Source of the DNA: Acanthosepion esculentum
Taxonomy: Eukaryota > Mollusca > Cephalopoda > Sepiida > Sepiidae
Reading direction: 5' to 3'
Length of the DNA: 64,000 nt
NCBI GenBank assembly: GCA_964036315.1
Contig: OZ038507.1
Coordinates: 57,851,045 to 57,915,044 of the forward strand
Positions 19,544 through 31,867 of the stretch are shown here, piece after piece. Under the pieces are notes generated by a model. That model saw only the letters and a program-made list of their open reading frames with translations. It was not told the origin of the DNA and searched no databases. The translations under genes and the position numbers were made by a program. How positions within the stretch are numbered: position 1 is the stretch's first letter; each line of letters begins with the position of its first letter.

Positions 19544-20250
19544 AGGGTCCAAACTATGGCCCTTAGTTCCTATAGGAGAATTATCATTTAATTGATAGCC
19601 CTTTTCTTAGTTTATTGAATGTTCCTAGTAGGGCGATTTTCTGGGCAACTTGTATATTGATGTTACCTGAGACACTGTTAGTAAAATTGTCCATTCCTTT
19701 TCTCACGAAGCCCAGAGCTCTGATTAGTATTAGCACAGTTTCGGTTTTCATTTCCCGCATCCTGTCTATTCCTGGTGATTTACACTTTTTGGTTTTCCAG
19801 ATGGGAGCGGTTGTTTCCGTAATATTGATATCCGTGCATTTTTGGCACACTATGTGTGTCTTGATCCTTTTGATGCTTGATTCTTGTAGCTCTTTTATTG
19901 TGCATTTTGCAGTTTCCCCATCATATACAAGAATCCCTCGACTACTTGGATATTAGGTGGGTCATTTATCTCGATTTTATTTTTTACAAGTTCTCGATAT
20001 ATTTTCTTGGCGTCTTCTTTGAAGATCTTGTTTTACCAGAAGAATCTGTTTCTTTTTTCATAACTCCTGATACCCTGTACCTTCGCTTGAACTTGTTGTT
20101 TCAGCTTCTCTTTAACTTTTGTTACGTCATTCTTATTCTTTATGTCAAGGCTTCGTTTCAGTTGTCTCCTTTTCTTTCTTTCATTTTGGTGTCCTTGTCT
20201 ACTTCACTTAGAAATGACAATTGCCCTCGTAGTTTATTTATCTCGGTTTC
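19544..20250 (-). pseudogene. LINE ORF2 remnant lacking the reverse-transcriptase core; source of the array unit
   Basis: On the minus strand, from 20250 downward, there are three blocks. (1) A helix segment LRGQLSFLSEVDKDTKMKER (one array unit). (2) After a one-base slip, RRQLKRSLDIKNKNDVTK, VKEKLKQQVQAKVQG, IRSYEKRNRFFW, a stop, NKIFKEDAKKIYRELVKNK and INDPPNIQVVEGF, the conserved region just upstream of the RT in this LINE family. (3) Through frame changes, PIWKTKKCKSPGIDR, the motif at the RT entrance, fused directly to MREMKTETVLILIRALG and FVRKGMDNF ... QKIALLGTFNKLRKGLSIK, the ORF C-terminus. The whole RT core between KSPGID and REMK is missing. The final frame is open at 19584-19850. 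It is a dead element. The family assignment is from memory of related proteins. Confidence 0.75.
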
Positions 20251-20546
20251 TATTTTTCTTTCTTTCATTTTGGTGTCCTGGTCTACTTCACTTAGAAATG
20301 ACAATTGTCCTCGTAGTTTATTTATCTCGGTTTCTTTTTTTTCCTTTCTTTCATTTTGGTGTCCTTGTCTACTTCACTTAGAAATGACAATTGTCCTCGT
20401 AGTTTATTTATCTCGGTTTCTATTTTTCTTTCTTTCATTTTGATGTCCTTGTCTACTTCACTTACAAATGACAATTGTCCTCGTAGTCTATTTATCTCGG
20501 TTTCTATTTTTTCTTTCTTTCATTTTGGTGTCCTTGTCTACTTCAC
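20208..20546 (-). repeat. Proximal array units of 84, 86, 84 and 85 bp
   Basis: The TTAGAAATGA or TTACAAATGA marks fall at 20208, 20292, 20378, 20462 and 20547, so the units next to the LINE ORF measure 84, 86, 84 and 85 bp. The first and third keep a 28-codon frame. Differences lie in the T-run (CTATTTTTC versus CTTTTTTTTCC). The first unit also has GCCCTCG where all later ones have GTCCTCG, marking it as the oldest or least homogenised. Confidence 0.85.
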
Positions 20547-22170
20547 TTAGAAATGACAATTGTCCTCGTAGTTTATTTATCTCGGTTTCTAATTTTTCTT
20601 TCTTTCATTTTGGTGTCCTTGTCTACTTCACTTAGAAATGACAATTGTCCTCGTAGTTTATTTATCTCGGTTTCTATTTTTTCTTTCTTTCATTTTGGTG
20701 TCCTTGTCTACTTCACTTAGAAATGACAATTGTCCTCGTAGTTTATTTATCTCGGTTTCAATTTTTTCTTTCTTTCATTTTGGTGTCCTTGTCTACTTCA
20801 CTTAGAAATGACAATTGTCCTCGTAGTATATTTATCTCGGTTTCTATTTTTTCTTTCTTTCATTTTTGTGTCCTTGTCTCCTTCACTTACAAATGACAAT
20901 TGTCCTCGTAGTTTATTTATCTCGGATTCTAATTTTTCTTTCTTTCATTTTTGTGTGCTTGTCTACTTCACTTAGAAATGACAATTGTCCTCGTAGTTTA
21001 TTTTTCTCGGTTTCTTTTTTTTTCTTTCTTTCATTTTGGTATCCTTGTCTACTTCACTTAGAAATGACAATTGTCCTCGTAGTTTATTTATCTCGGTTTC
21101 TATTTTTTCTTTCTTTCATTTTTGTGTCCTTGTCTACTTCACGTAGAAATGACAATTGTCCTAGTAGTTTATTTATCTCGGTTTCTATTTTTTCTTTCTT
21201 TCATTTTGGTGTCCTTGTCTACTTCACTTAGAAATGACAATTGTCCTCGTAGTTTATTTATCTCGGTTTCTATTTTTCTTTCTTTCATTTTGGTGTCCTT
21301 GTCTACTTCACTTAGAAATGACAATTGTCCTCGTAGTATATTTATCTCGGTTTCTATATTTTCTTTCATTCATTTTGGTGTCCTTGTCTACTTCACTTAG
21401 AAATGACAATTGTCCTCGTAGTTTATTTATCCATGTTTCTATTTTTTCTTTCTTTCATTTTGGTGTCCTTGTCTACTTCACTTAGAAATGACAATTGTCC
21501 TCGTAGTTTATTTATCTCGGTTTCTATTTTTTCTTTCTTTCATTTTGGTGTCCTTGTCTACTTCACTTAGAAATGACAATTGTCCTCGTAGTTTATTTAT
21601 CTCGGTTTCTTTTTTTTCTTTCCTTCATTTTGGTGTCCTTGCCTACATCACTTAGAAATGACAATTGTCCTCGTAGTTTATTTATCTCGGTTTCTATTTT
21701 TTTCTTTCTTTCATTTTGGTGTCCTTGTCTACTTCACTTAGAAATGACAATTGTCCTCGTAGTTTATTTATCTCGGTTTCTATTTTTTCTTTCTTTCATT
21801 TTGGTGTCCTTGTCTACTTCACGTAGAAATGACAATTGTCCTAGTAGTTTATTTATCTCGGTTTCTTTTTTTTTCTTTCTTTCATTTTGGTGTCCTTGTC
21901 TACTTCACTTAGAAATGACAATTGTCCTCCTAGTTTATTCATCTCGGTTTCTATTTTATCTTTCTTTCATTTTGGTGTCCTTGTCTACTTCACTTAGAAA
22001 TGACAATTGTCCTCGTAGTATATTTATCTCGGTTTCTATTTTTTCTTTCTTTCATTTTGGTGTCCTTGTCTACTTCACTTAGAAATTACAATTGTCCTAG
22101 TAGTTTATTTATCTCGGTTTCTTTTTTTTTCTTTCTTTCATTTTGGTGTCCTTGTCTACTTCACTTAGAA

Positions 22171-25100
22171 ATGACAATTGTCCTTGTAGTTTATTTATCT
22201 CGGTTTCTTTTTTTCCTTTCTTTCATTTTGGTGTCCTTGTCTACTTCACTTAGAAAAGACAATTGTCCTCGTAGTTTATTTATCTCGGTTTCTATTTTTC
22301 TTTCTTTCATTTTGGTGTCCTTGTCTACTTCACTTACAAATGACAATTGTCCTCGTAGTCTATTTATCTCGGTTTCTATTTTTTCTTTCTTTCATTTTGG
22401 TGTCCTTGTCTACTTCACTTAGAAATGACAATTGTCCTCGTAGTTTATTTATCTCGGTTTCTAATTTTTCTTTCTTTCATTTTGGTGTCCTTGTCTACTT
22501 CACTTAGAAATGACAATTGTCCTCGTAGTTTATTTATCTCGGTTTCTATTTTTCTTTCTTTCATTTTGGTGTCCTGGTCTACTTCACTTAGAAATGACAA
22601 TTGTCCTCGTAGTTTATTTATCTCGGTTTCTTTTTTTTCCTTTCTTTCATTTTGGTGTCCTTGTCTACTTCACTTAGAAATGACAATTGTCCTCGTAGTT
22701 TATTTATCTCGGTTTCTATTTTTCTTTCTTTCATTTTGGTGTCCTTGTCTACTTCACTTACAAATGACAATTGTCCTCGTAGTTTATTTATCTCGGATTC
22801 TAATTTTTCTTTCTTTCATTTTTGTGTGCTTGTCTACTTCACTTAGAGATGACAATGGTCCTAGTAGTTTATTTATCTCGGTTTCTTTTTTTTTCTTTCT
22901 TTCAATTTGGTGTCTTTGTCTACTTCACTTAGAAATGACAATTGTCTTCGTAGTTTATTTATCTCGGTTTCTATTTTTCTTTCCTTCATTTTGGTGTCCT
23001 TGTGTACTTCACTTAGAAATGACAATTGTCCTCGTAGTTTATTTATCTCGGTTTCTATTTTTTCTTTCTTTCATTTTGGTGTCCTTGTCTACTTCACTTA
23101 GAAATGACAATACTCCTCGTAGTTTATTTATCTCGGTTTCTATTTTTTCTTTCTTTCATTTTGGTGTCCTTGTCTACTTCACTTAGAAATGACAATTGTC
23201 CTCGTAGTTTATTTATCTCGGTTTCTTTTTTTTCTTTCCTTCATTTTGGTGTCCTTGTCTACTTCACGTAGAAATGACAATTGTCCTCGTAGTTTATTTA
23301 TCTCGGTTTCTATTTTTTTCTTTCTTTCATTTTGGTGTCCATGTCTACTTCACTTAGAAGTGACAATTGACCTCGTAGTTTATTTATCTCGGTTTCTATT
23401 TTTTCTTTCTTTCATTTTGGCGTCCTTGTCTACTTCACTTACAAATGACTATTGTCCTCGTAGTTTATTTATCTCGGTTTCTATTTTTCTTTCTTTCATT
23501 TTGGTGTCCTTGTCTCCTTCACTTAGAAATGACAATTGTCCTCGTAGTTTATTTATCTCGGTTTCTATTTTTTCTTTCTTTCATTTTGGTGTCCTTGTCT
23601 ACTTCACTTACAAATGACAATTGTCCTCGTAGTCTATTTATCTCGGTTTCTATTTTTTCTTTCTTTCATTTTGGTGTCCTTGTCTACTTCACTTAGAAAT
23701 GACAATTGTCCTCGTAGTTTATTTATCTCGGTTTCTAATTTTTCTTTCTTTCATTTTGGTGTCCTTGTCTACTTCACTTAGAAAAGACAATTGTCCTCGT
23801 AGTTTATTTATCTCGGTTTCTATTTTTCTTTCTTTCATTTTGGTGTCCTTGTCTACTTCACTTACAAATGACAATTGTCCTCGTAGTCTATTTATCTCGG
23901 TTTCTATTTTTTCTTTCTTTCATTTTGGTGTCCTTGTCTACTTCACTTAGAAATGACAATTGTCCTCGTAGTTTATTTATCTCGGTTTCTAATTTTTCTT
24001 TCTTTCATTTTGGTGTCCTTGTCTACTTCACTTAGAAATGACAATTGTCCTCGTAGTTTATTTATCTCGGTTTCTATTTTTCTTTCTTTCATTTTGGTGT
24101 CCTGGTCTACTTCACTTAGAAATGACAATTGTCCTCGTAGTTTATTTATCTCGGTTTCTTTTTTTTCCTTTCTTTCATTTTGGTGTCCTTGTCTACTTCA
24201 CTTAGAAATGACAATTGTCCTCGTAGTTTATTTATCTCGGTTTCTATTTTTCTTTCTTTCATTTTGGTGTCCTTGTCTACTTCACTTACAAATGACAATT
24301 GTCCTCGTAGTTTATTTATCTCGGATTCTAATTTTTCTTTCTTTCATTTTTGTGTGCTTGTCTACTTCACTTAGAGATGACAATGGTCCTAGTAGTTTAT
24401 TTATCTCGGTTTCTTTGTTTTTCTTTCTTTCAATTTGGTGATTTTGTCTACTTCACTTAGATATGACAATTGTCTTCGTAGTTTATTTATCTCGGTTTCT
24501 ATTTTTCTTTCCTTCATTTTGGTGTCCTTGTGTACTTCACTTAGAAATGACAATTGTCCTCGTAGTTTATTTATCTCGGTTTCTATTTTTTCTTTCTTTC
24601 ATTTTGGTGTCCTTGTCTACTTCACTTAGAAATGACAATACTCCTCGTAGTTTATTTATCTCGGTTTCTATTTTTTCTTTCTTTCATTTTGGTGTCCTTG
24701 TCTACTTCACTTAGAAATGACAATTGTCCTCGTAGTTTATTTATCTCGGTTTCTTTTTTTTCTTTCCTTCATTTTGGTGTCCTTGTCTACTTCACGTAGA
24801 AATGACAATTGTCCTCGTAGTTTATTTATCTCGGTTTCTATTTTTTTCTTTCTTTCATTTTGGTGTCCATGTCTACTTCACTTAGAAGTGACAATTGACC
24901 TCGTAGTTTATTTATCTCGGTTTCTATTTTTTCTTTCTTTCATTTTGGCGTCCTTGTCTACTTCACTTACAAATGACTATTGTCCTCGTAGTTTATTTAT
25001 CTCGGTTTCTATTTTTCTTTCTTTCATTTTGGTGTCCTTGTCTCCTTCACTTAGAAATGACAATTGTCCTCGTAGTTTATTTATCTCGGTTTCTATTTTT

Positions 25101-25226
25101 TCTTTCTTTCATTTTGGTGTCCTTGTCTACTTCACTTAGAAATGAGAATTGTCCTCGTAGTATATTTATCTCGGTTTCTATTTTTTCTTTCTTTCATTTT
25201 GGTGTCCTTGTCTACTTCACTTAGAA
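22171..25226. repeat. 1,528-bp tandem block duplication inside the array
   Basis: Distinctive variants recur 1,528 bp apart (18 units): AGAAAAGACAATTG at 22252 and 23780, the GAGATGACAATGGTCC unit at 22845 and 24373, GACAATACTCC at 23105 and 24633, and the GAAGTGACAATTGACC unit at 23357 and 24885. The two blocks are adjacent, so this is one unequal exchange or replication slip. They differ at only a few sites, for example GTGTCTTTGTC against GTGATTTTGTC near 22911 and 24439. Confidence 0.88.
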
Positions 25227-28200
25227 ATGACAATTGTCCTCGTAGTATATTTATCTCGGTTTCTATTTTTTCTTTCTTTCATTTTGGAGTCCTTGTCTAC
25301 TTCACTTAGAAATGACAAATGTCCTCGTAGTTTATTTATCCATGTTTCTATTTTTTCTTTCTTTCATTTTGGTGTCCTTGTCTACTTCACTTAGTGATGA
25401 CAATTGTCCTAGTAGTTTATTTATCTCGGTTTCTTTTTTTTTCTTTCTTTCATTTTGGTGTCCTTGTCTACTTCACTTAGAAATGACAATTGTCCTCGGA
25501 GTTTATTTATCTCGGTTTCTATTTTTCTTTCTTTCATTTTGGTGTCCTTGTCTACTTCACATAGAAATGACAATTGTCCTCGTAGTTTATTTATCTCGTT
25601 TTCTATTTTATCTTTCTGTCATTTTGGTGTCCTTGTCTACTTCACTTAGAAGTGACAATTGTCCTCGTAGTTTATTTATCTCGGTTTCTATTTTTTCTTT
25701 CTTTCATTTTGGTGTCCTTGTCTACTTCACTTAGAAATGAAAATTGTCCTCGTAGTTTATTTATCACGGTTTCTTTTTTTTCTTTCTTTCATTTTGGTGT
25801 CCTTGTCTACTTCACTTAGAAATGACAATTGTCGTCGTAGTTTATTTATCTCGGTTTCTATTTTTTCTTTCTTTCATTTTGGTGTCCTTGTCTTCTTCAC
25901 TTAGAGATGACAATTGTCCTCGTAGTATATTTATCTCGGTTTCAATTTTTTCTTTCTTTCATTTTGGTGTCCTTGTCTAACTCACTTAGAAATGACAATT
26001 GTCCTCGTAGTTTATTTATCTCGGTTTCTCTTTTTACTTTCCTTCATTTTGCTGTCCTTGCCTACTTCACTTAGAAATGACAATTGTCCTCGTAGTTTAT
26101 TTATCTCGGTTTCTATTTTTTTCTTTCTTTCATTTTGGTGTCCTTGTCTACTTCACTTAGAAGTGACAATTGTCCTCGTAGTTTATTTATCTCGGTTTCT
26201 ATTTTTTCTTTCGTTCATTATGGTGTCCTTGCCTACTTCACTTAGAAATGACAATTGTCCTCGTAGTTTATTTATCTCGGTTTCTATTTTTTCTTTCTTT
26301 CATTTTGGTGTCCTTGTCTACTTCACTTAGAAATGACAATTGTCCTCGTAGTTTATTTATCTCGGTTTCTATTTTTTCTTTCTTTCATTTTGGTGTCCTT
26401 GTCTACTTCACTTAGAGATGAAAATTGTCCTCGTAGTATATTTATCTCGGTTTCAATTTTTTCTTTCTTTCATTTTGGTGTCCTAGTCTAACTCACTTAG
26501 AAATGACCGTTATCCTCGTAGTTTATTTATCTCGGTTTCTCTTTTTTCTTTCTTTCATTTTGGTGTCCTTGTCTACTTCACGTAGAAATGACAATTGTCC
26601 TAGTAGTTTATTTATCTCGGTTTCTTTTATTTTCTTTCTTTCATTTTGGTGTCCTTGCCTACTTCACTTAGAAATGACAATTGTCCTCCTAGTTTATATA
26701 TCTCGGTTTCTATTTTTTATTTCTTTTATTTTGGTGTCCTTGACTGGTTCACTTAGAAATGACAATTGTCCTCGTAGTTTATTTATCTCGGTTTCTATTT
26801 TTTCTTTCTTTCATTTTGGTGTCCTTGTCTACTTCACTTAGAAATGACATTTGTCCTCGTAATTTTTTTATCTCGGTTTCTCTTTTTTCTTTCCTTCATT
26901 TTGGTCTCCTTGCCTACTTCACTTAGAAATGACAATTGTCCTCGTAGTTTATTTATCTCGGTTTCTATTTTTTCTTTCTTTCATTTTGGTGTCCTTGTCT
27001 ACTTCACTTAGAAATGACAATTGTCCTCGTAGTTTATTTATCTCGGTTTCTATTTTTTCTTTCTTTCATCTTGGTGTCCTTGTCTACTTCACTTAGAAAT
27101 GAAAATTGTCCTCGTAGTTTATTTATCTCGGTTTATTTCTTTCTTTCTTTCATTTTGGTGTCCTTGTCTACTTCACTTAGAAATGACAATTGTCCTCGTA
27201 GTTTATTTATCTCGGTTTCTATTTTTTCTTTCTTTCATTTTGGTGTCCTTGTCTACTTCACTTAGAGATAACAATTGTCCTCGTAGTATATTTATCTCGG
27301 TTTCAATTTTTTCTTTCTTTCATTTTGGTGTCCTTTTCTAACTCACTTAGAAATGACAATTATCCTCGTAGTTTATTTATCTCGGTTTCTCTTTTTTCTT
27401 TCCTTCATTTCGGTGTCCTTGCCTACTTCACTTAGAAATGACAATTGTCCTCGTAGTTTATTTATCTCGGTTTCTATTTTTTTCTTTCTTTCATTTTGGT
27501 GTCCTTGACTACTTCACTTAGAAGTGACAATTGTCCTCGTAGTTTATCTATCTCGGTTTCTATTTTTTCTTTCTTTCATTTTGGTGTCCTTGTCGACTTC
27601 ACTTAGAAATGACAATTGTCCTCGTAGTTTATTTATCCATGTTTCTATTTTCTCTTTCTTTCATTTTGGTGTCCTCGTCTACTTCACTGAGAGATGACAA
27701 TTGTCTTCGTAGTATATTTATCTCGGTTTCAATTTTTTCTTTCTTTCATTTTGGTGTCCTTGTCTACTTCACTTAGAAATGACGGTTATCCTCGTAGTTT
27801 ATTTATCTCGGTTTCAATTTTTTCTTTCTTTCATTTTGGTGTCCTTGTCTAATTCACTTAGAAATGACAATTATCCTCGTAGTTTATTTATCTCGGTTTC
27901 TCTTTTTACTTTCCTTCATTTTGGTGTCCTTGCCTACTTCACTTAGAAATGACAATTGTCCTCGTAGTTTATTTATCTCGGTTTCTATTTTTTTCTTTCT
28001 TTCATTTTGGTGTCCTTGTCTACTTCACTTAGAAGTGACAATTGTCCTCGTAGTTTATTTATCTCGGTTTCTATTTTTTCTTTCTTTTATTTTGGTGTCC
28101 TTGTCTACTTCACTTAGAAATGACAATTGTCCTCGTAGTTTATTTATCTCGGTTTCTATTTTTTCTTTCTTTCATTTTGGTGTCCTTGTCGACTTCACTT

Positions 28201-31200
28201 AGAAATGACAATTGTCCTCGTAGTTTATTTATCCATGTTTCTATTTTTTCTTTCTTTCATTTTGGTGTCCTTGTCTACTTCACTGAGAGATGACAATTGT
28301 CTTCGTAGTATATTTATCTCGGTTTCAATTTTTTCTTTCTTTCATTTTGGTGTCCTTGTCTAACTCACTTAGAAATGACGGTTATCCTCGTAGTTTATTT
28401 ATCTCGGTTTCTCTTTTTTCTTTCCTTCATTTTGGTGTCCTTGCCTACTTCACTTAGAAATGACAATTGTCCTCGTAGTTTATTTAACTCGGTTTCTCTT
28501 TTTTCTTTCCTTCATTTTTGTGTCCTTGCCTACTTCACTTAGAAATGACAATTGTCCTCCTAGTTTATATATCTCGGTTTCTATTTTTTATTTCTTTTAT
28601 TTTGGTGTCCTTGACTGGTTCACTTAGAAATGACAATTGTCCTCGTAGTTTATTTATCTCGGTTTCTATTTTTTTCTTTCTTTCATTTTGGTGTCCTTGT
28701 CTACTTCACTTAGAAATGACATTTGTCCTCGTAATTTTTTTTATCTCGGTTTCTCTTTTTTCTTTCCTTCATTTTGGTCTCCTTGCCTACTTCAGTTAGA
28801 AATGACAATTGTCCTCGTAGTTTATTTATCTCGGTTTCTATTTTTTCTTTCTTTCATTTTGGTGTCCTTGTCTACTTCACTTAGAAATGACAATTGTCCT
28901 CGTAGTTAATTTATCTCGGTTTCTATTTTTTCTTTCTTTCATTTTGGTGTCCTTGTCTACTTCACTTAGAGATGACAATTGTCCTCGTAGTATATTTATC
29001 TCGGTTTCAATTTTTTCTTTCTTTCATTTTGGTGTCCTTGTCTAACTCACTTAGAAATGACAATTATCCTCGTAGTTTATTTATCTCGGTTTCTCTTTTT
29101 TCTTTCCTTCATTTCGGTGTCCTTGCCTACTTCACTTAGAAATGACAATTGTCCTCGTAGTTTATTTATCTCGGTTTCTATTTTTTTCTTTCCTTCATTT
29201 TGGTGTCCTTGACTACTTCACTTAGAAGTGACAATTGTCCTCGTAGTTTATCTATCTCGGTTTCTATTTTTTCTTTCTTTCATTTTGGTGTCCTTGTCTA
29301 CTTCACTTAGAAATGACAATTGTCCTCGTAGTTTATTTATCTCGGTTTCTCTTTTTTCTTTCCTTCATTTTGGTGTCCTTGCCTACTTCACTTAGAAATG
29401 ACAATTGTCCTCGTAGTTTATTTATCTCGGTTTTTTTCTTTCTTTCTTTCATTTTGGTGTCCTTGTCTACTTCACTTAGAAATGACAATTGTCCTCGTAG
29501 TTTATTTATCTCGGTTTCTATTTTTTCTTTCTTTCATTTTGGTGTCCTTGTCTACTTCACTTAGAGATGACAATTGTCCTCGTAGTATATTTATCTCGGT
29601 TTCAATTTTTTCTTTCTTTCATTTTGGTGTCCTTGTCTAACTCACTTAGAAATGACAATTATCCTCGTAGTTTATTTATCTCGGTTTCTCTTTTTTCTTT
29701 CCTTCATTTCGATGTCCTTGCCTACTTCACTTAGAAATGACAATTGTCCTCGTAGTTTATTTATCTCGGTTTCTATTTTTTTCTTTCTTTCATTTTGGTG
29801 TCCTTGACTACTTCACTTAGAAGTGACAATTGTCCTCGTAGTTTATCTATCTCGGTTTTTATTTTTTCTTTCTTTCATTTTGGTGTCCTTGTCTACTTCA
29901 CTTAGAAATGACAATTGTCCTCCTAGTTTATTTATCTCGGTTTCTCTTTTTTCTTTCCTTCATTTTGGTGTCCTTGCCTACTTCACTTAGAAATGACAAT
30001 TGTCCTCGTAGTTTATTTATCTCGGTTTCTTTTTTTTTCTTTCTTTCATTTTGGTGTACTTGTCTACTTCACTTAGAAGTGACAATTGTCCTCGTAGTTA
30101 ATTTATCTCGGTTTCTATTTTTTCTTTCTTTCATTTTGGTGTCCTTGTCTACTTCACTTAGAAGTGACAATTGTCCTCGTAGTTTATCTATCTCGGTTTC
30201 TATTTTTTCTTTCTTTCATTTTGTTGTCCTTGTCTACTTCACTTAGAAATGACAATTGTCCTCGTAGTTTATTTATCTCGGTTTCTCTTTTTTCTTTCCT
30301 TCATTTTGGTGTCCTTGCCTACTTCACTTAGAAATGACAATTGTCCTCGTAGTTTATTTTTCTCGGTTTCTATTTTTTTCTTTCTTTCATTTTGGTGTCC
30401 TTGTCTACTTCACTTAGAAGTGACAATTGTCCTCGTAGTTTATTTATCTCGGTTTCTATTTTTTCTTTCTTTCATTTTGGTGTCCTTGTTTACTTCACTT
30501 AGAAATGACAATTGTCCTCGTAGTTTATTTATCTCGGTTTCTATTTTTTTCTTTCTTTCATTTTGGTGTCCTTGTCTACTTCACTTAGAAATGACAATTG
30601 TCCTCGTAGTTTATTTATCTCGGTTTCTATTTTTTCTTTCTTTCATTTTGGTGTCCTTGTCTACTTCACTTAGAAATGACAATTGTCCTCGTAGTTTATT
30701 TATCTCGGTTTCTATTTTTTCTTTCTTTCATTTTGGTGTCCTTGTCTACTTCACTTAGAGATGACAATTGTCTTCGTAGTATATTTATCTCGGTTTCTAT
30801 TTTGTTCTTTCTTTCATTTTGTTGTCCTTGACTACTTCACTTAGAAGTGACAATTGTCCTCGTAGTTTATCTATCTCGGTTTCTATTTTTTCTTTCTTTC
30901 ATTTAGGGTGTCCTTGTCTACTTCACTTAGAAATGACAATTGTCCTCGTGGTTTATTTATCTCGGTTTCTCTTTTTTCTTTCCTTCATTTTGGTGTCATT
31001 GCCTACTTCACTTAGAAATGACAATTGTCCTCGTAGTTTATTTATCTCGGTTTCTTTTTTTTTCTTTCTTTCATTTTGGTGTACTTGTCTACTTCACTTA
31101 GAAGTGACAATTGTCCTCGTAGTTAATTTATCTCGGTTTCTATTTTTTCTTTCTTTCATTTTGGTGTCCTTGTCTACTTCACTTAGAAATGACAATTGTC

Positions 31201-31867
31201 CTCGTAGTATATTTATCTCGGTTTCTATTTTTTCTTTCTTTCATTTTTGTGTGCTATCTACTTCACTTAGAAATGACAATTGTCCTCGTAGTTTATTTAT
31301 CTCGGTTTCTCTTTTTTCTTGACTTCATTATGGTGTCCTTGCATACTTCACTTAGAAATGACAATTGTCCTCGTAGTTTATTTATCTCGGTTTCTATTTT
31401 TTCTTTCTTTCATTTTGGTGTCCTTGTCTACTTCACTTAGAAATGACAATTGTCCTCGTAGTTTAGTTATCTCGGTTTCTATTTTTTCTTTCTTTCATTT
31501 TGGTGTCCTTGTCTACTTCACGTAGAAATGACAATTATCCTAGTAGTTTTTTTATCTCGGTTTCTTTTTTTTTCTTTCTTTCATTTTGGTGTCCTTGTCT
31601 ACTTCACTTAGAAATGACAATTGTCCTCGTAGTTTATTTATCTCGGTTTCTATTTTTCTTTCTTTCATTTTGGTGTCGATGTCTACTTCACTTAGAAATG
31701 ACAATTGTCCTCGTAGTTTATTTATCTCAGTTTCTATTTTTTCTTATTTTCATTTTGGTGTCCTTGTCTACTTCACTTAGAAATGACAATTGTCCTCGTA
31801 GTTTATTTATCACGGTTTCTATTTTTTCTTTGTTTCATTTTGGTGTCCTTGTCTACTTCACTTAGAA

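Noticed and set aside
19877..20443. 188-codon plus-strand frame spanning the left array edge
   Set aside because: Its first half is antisense to a recognisable LINE ORF and its second half is array. The coding strand is minus.
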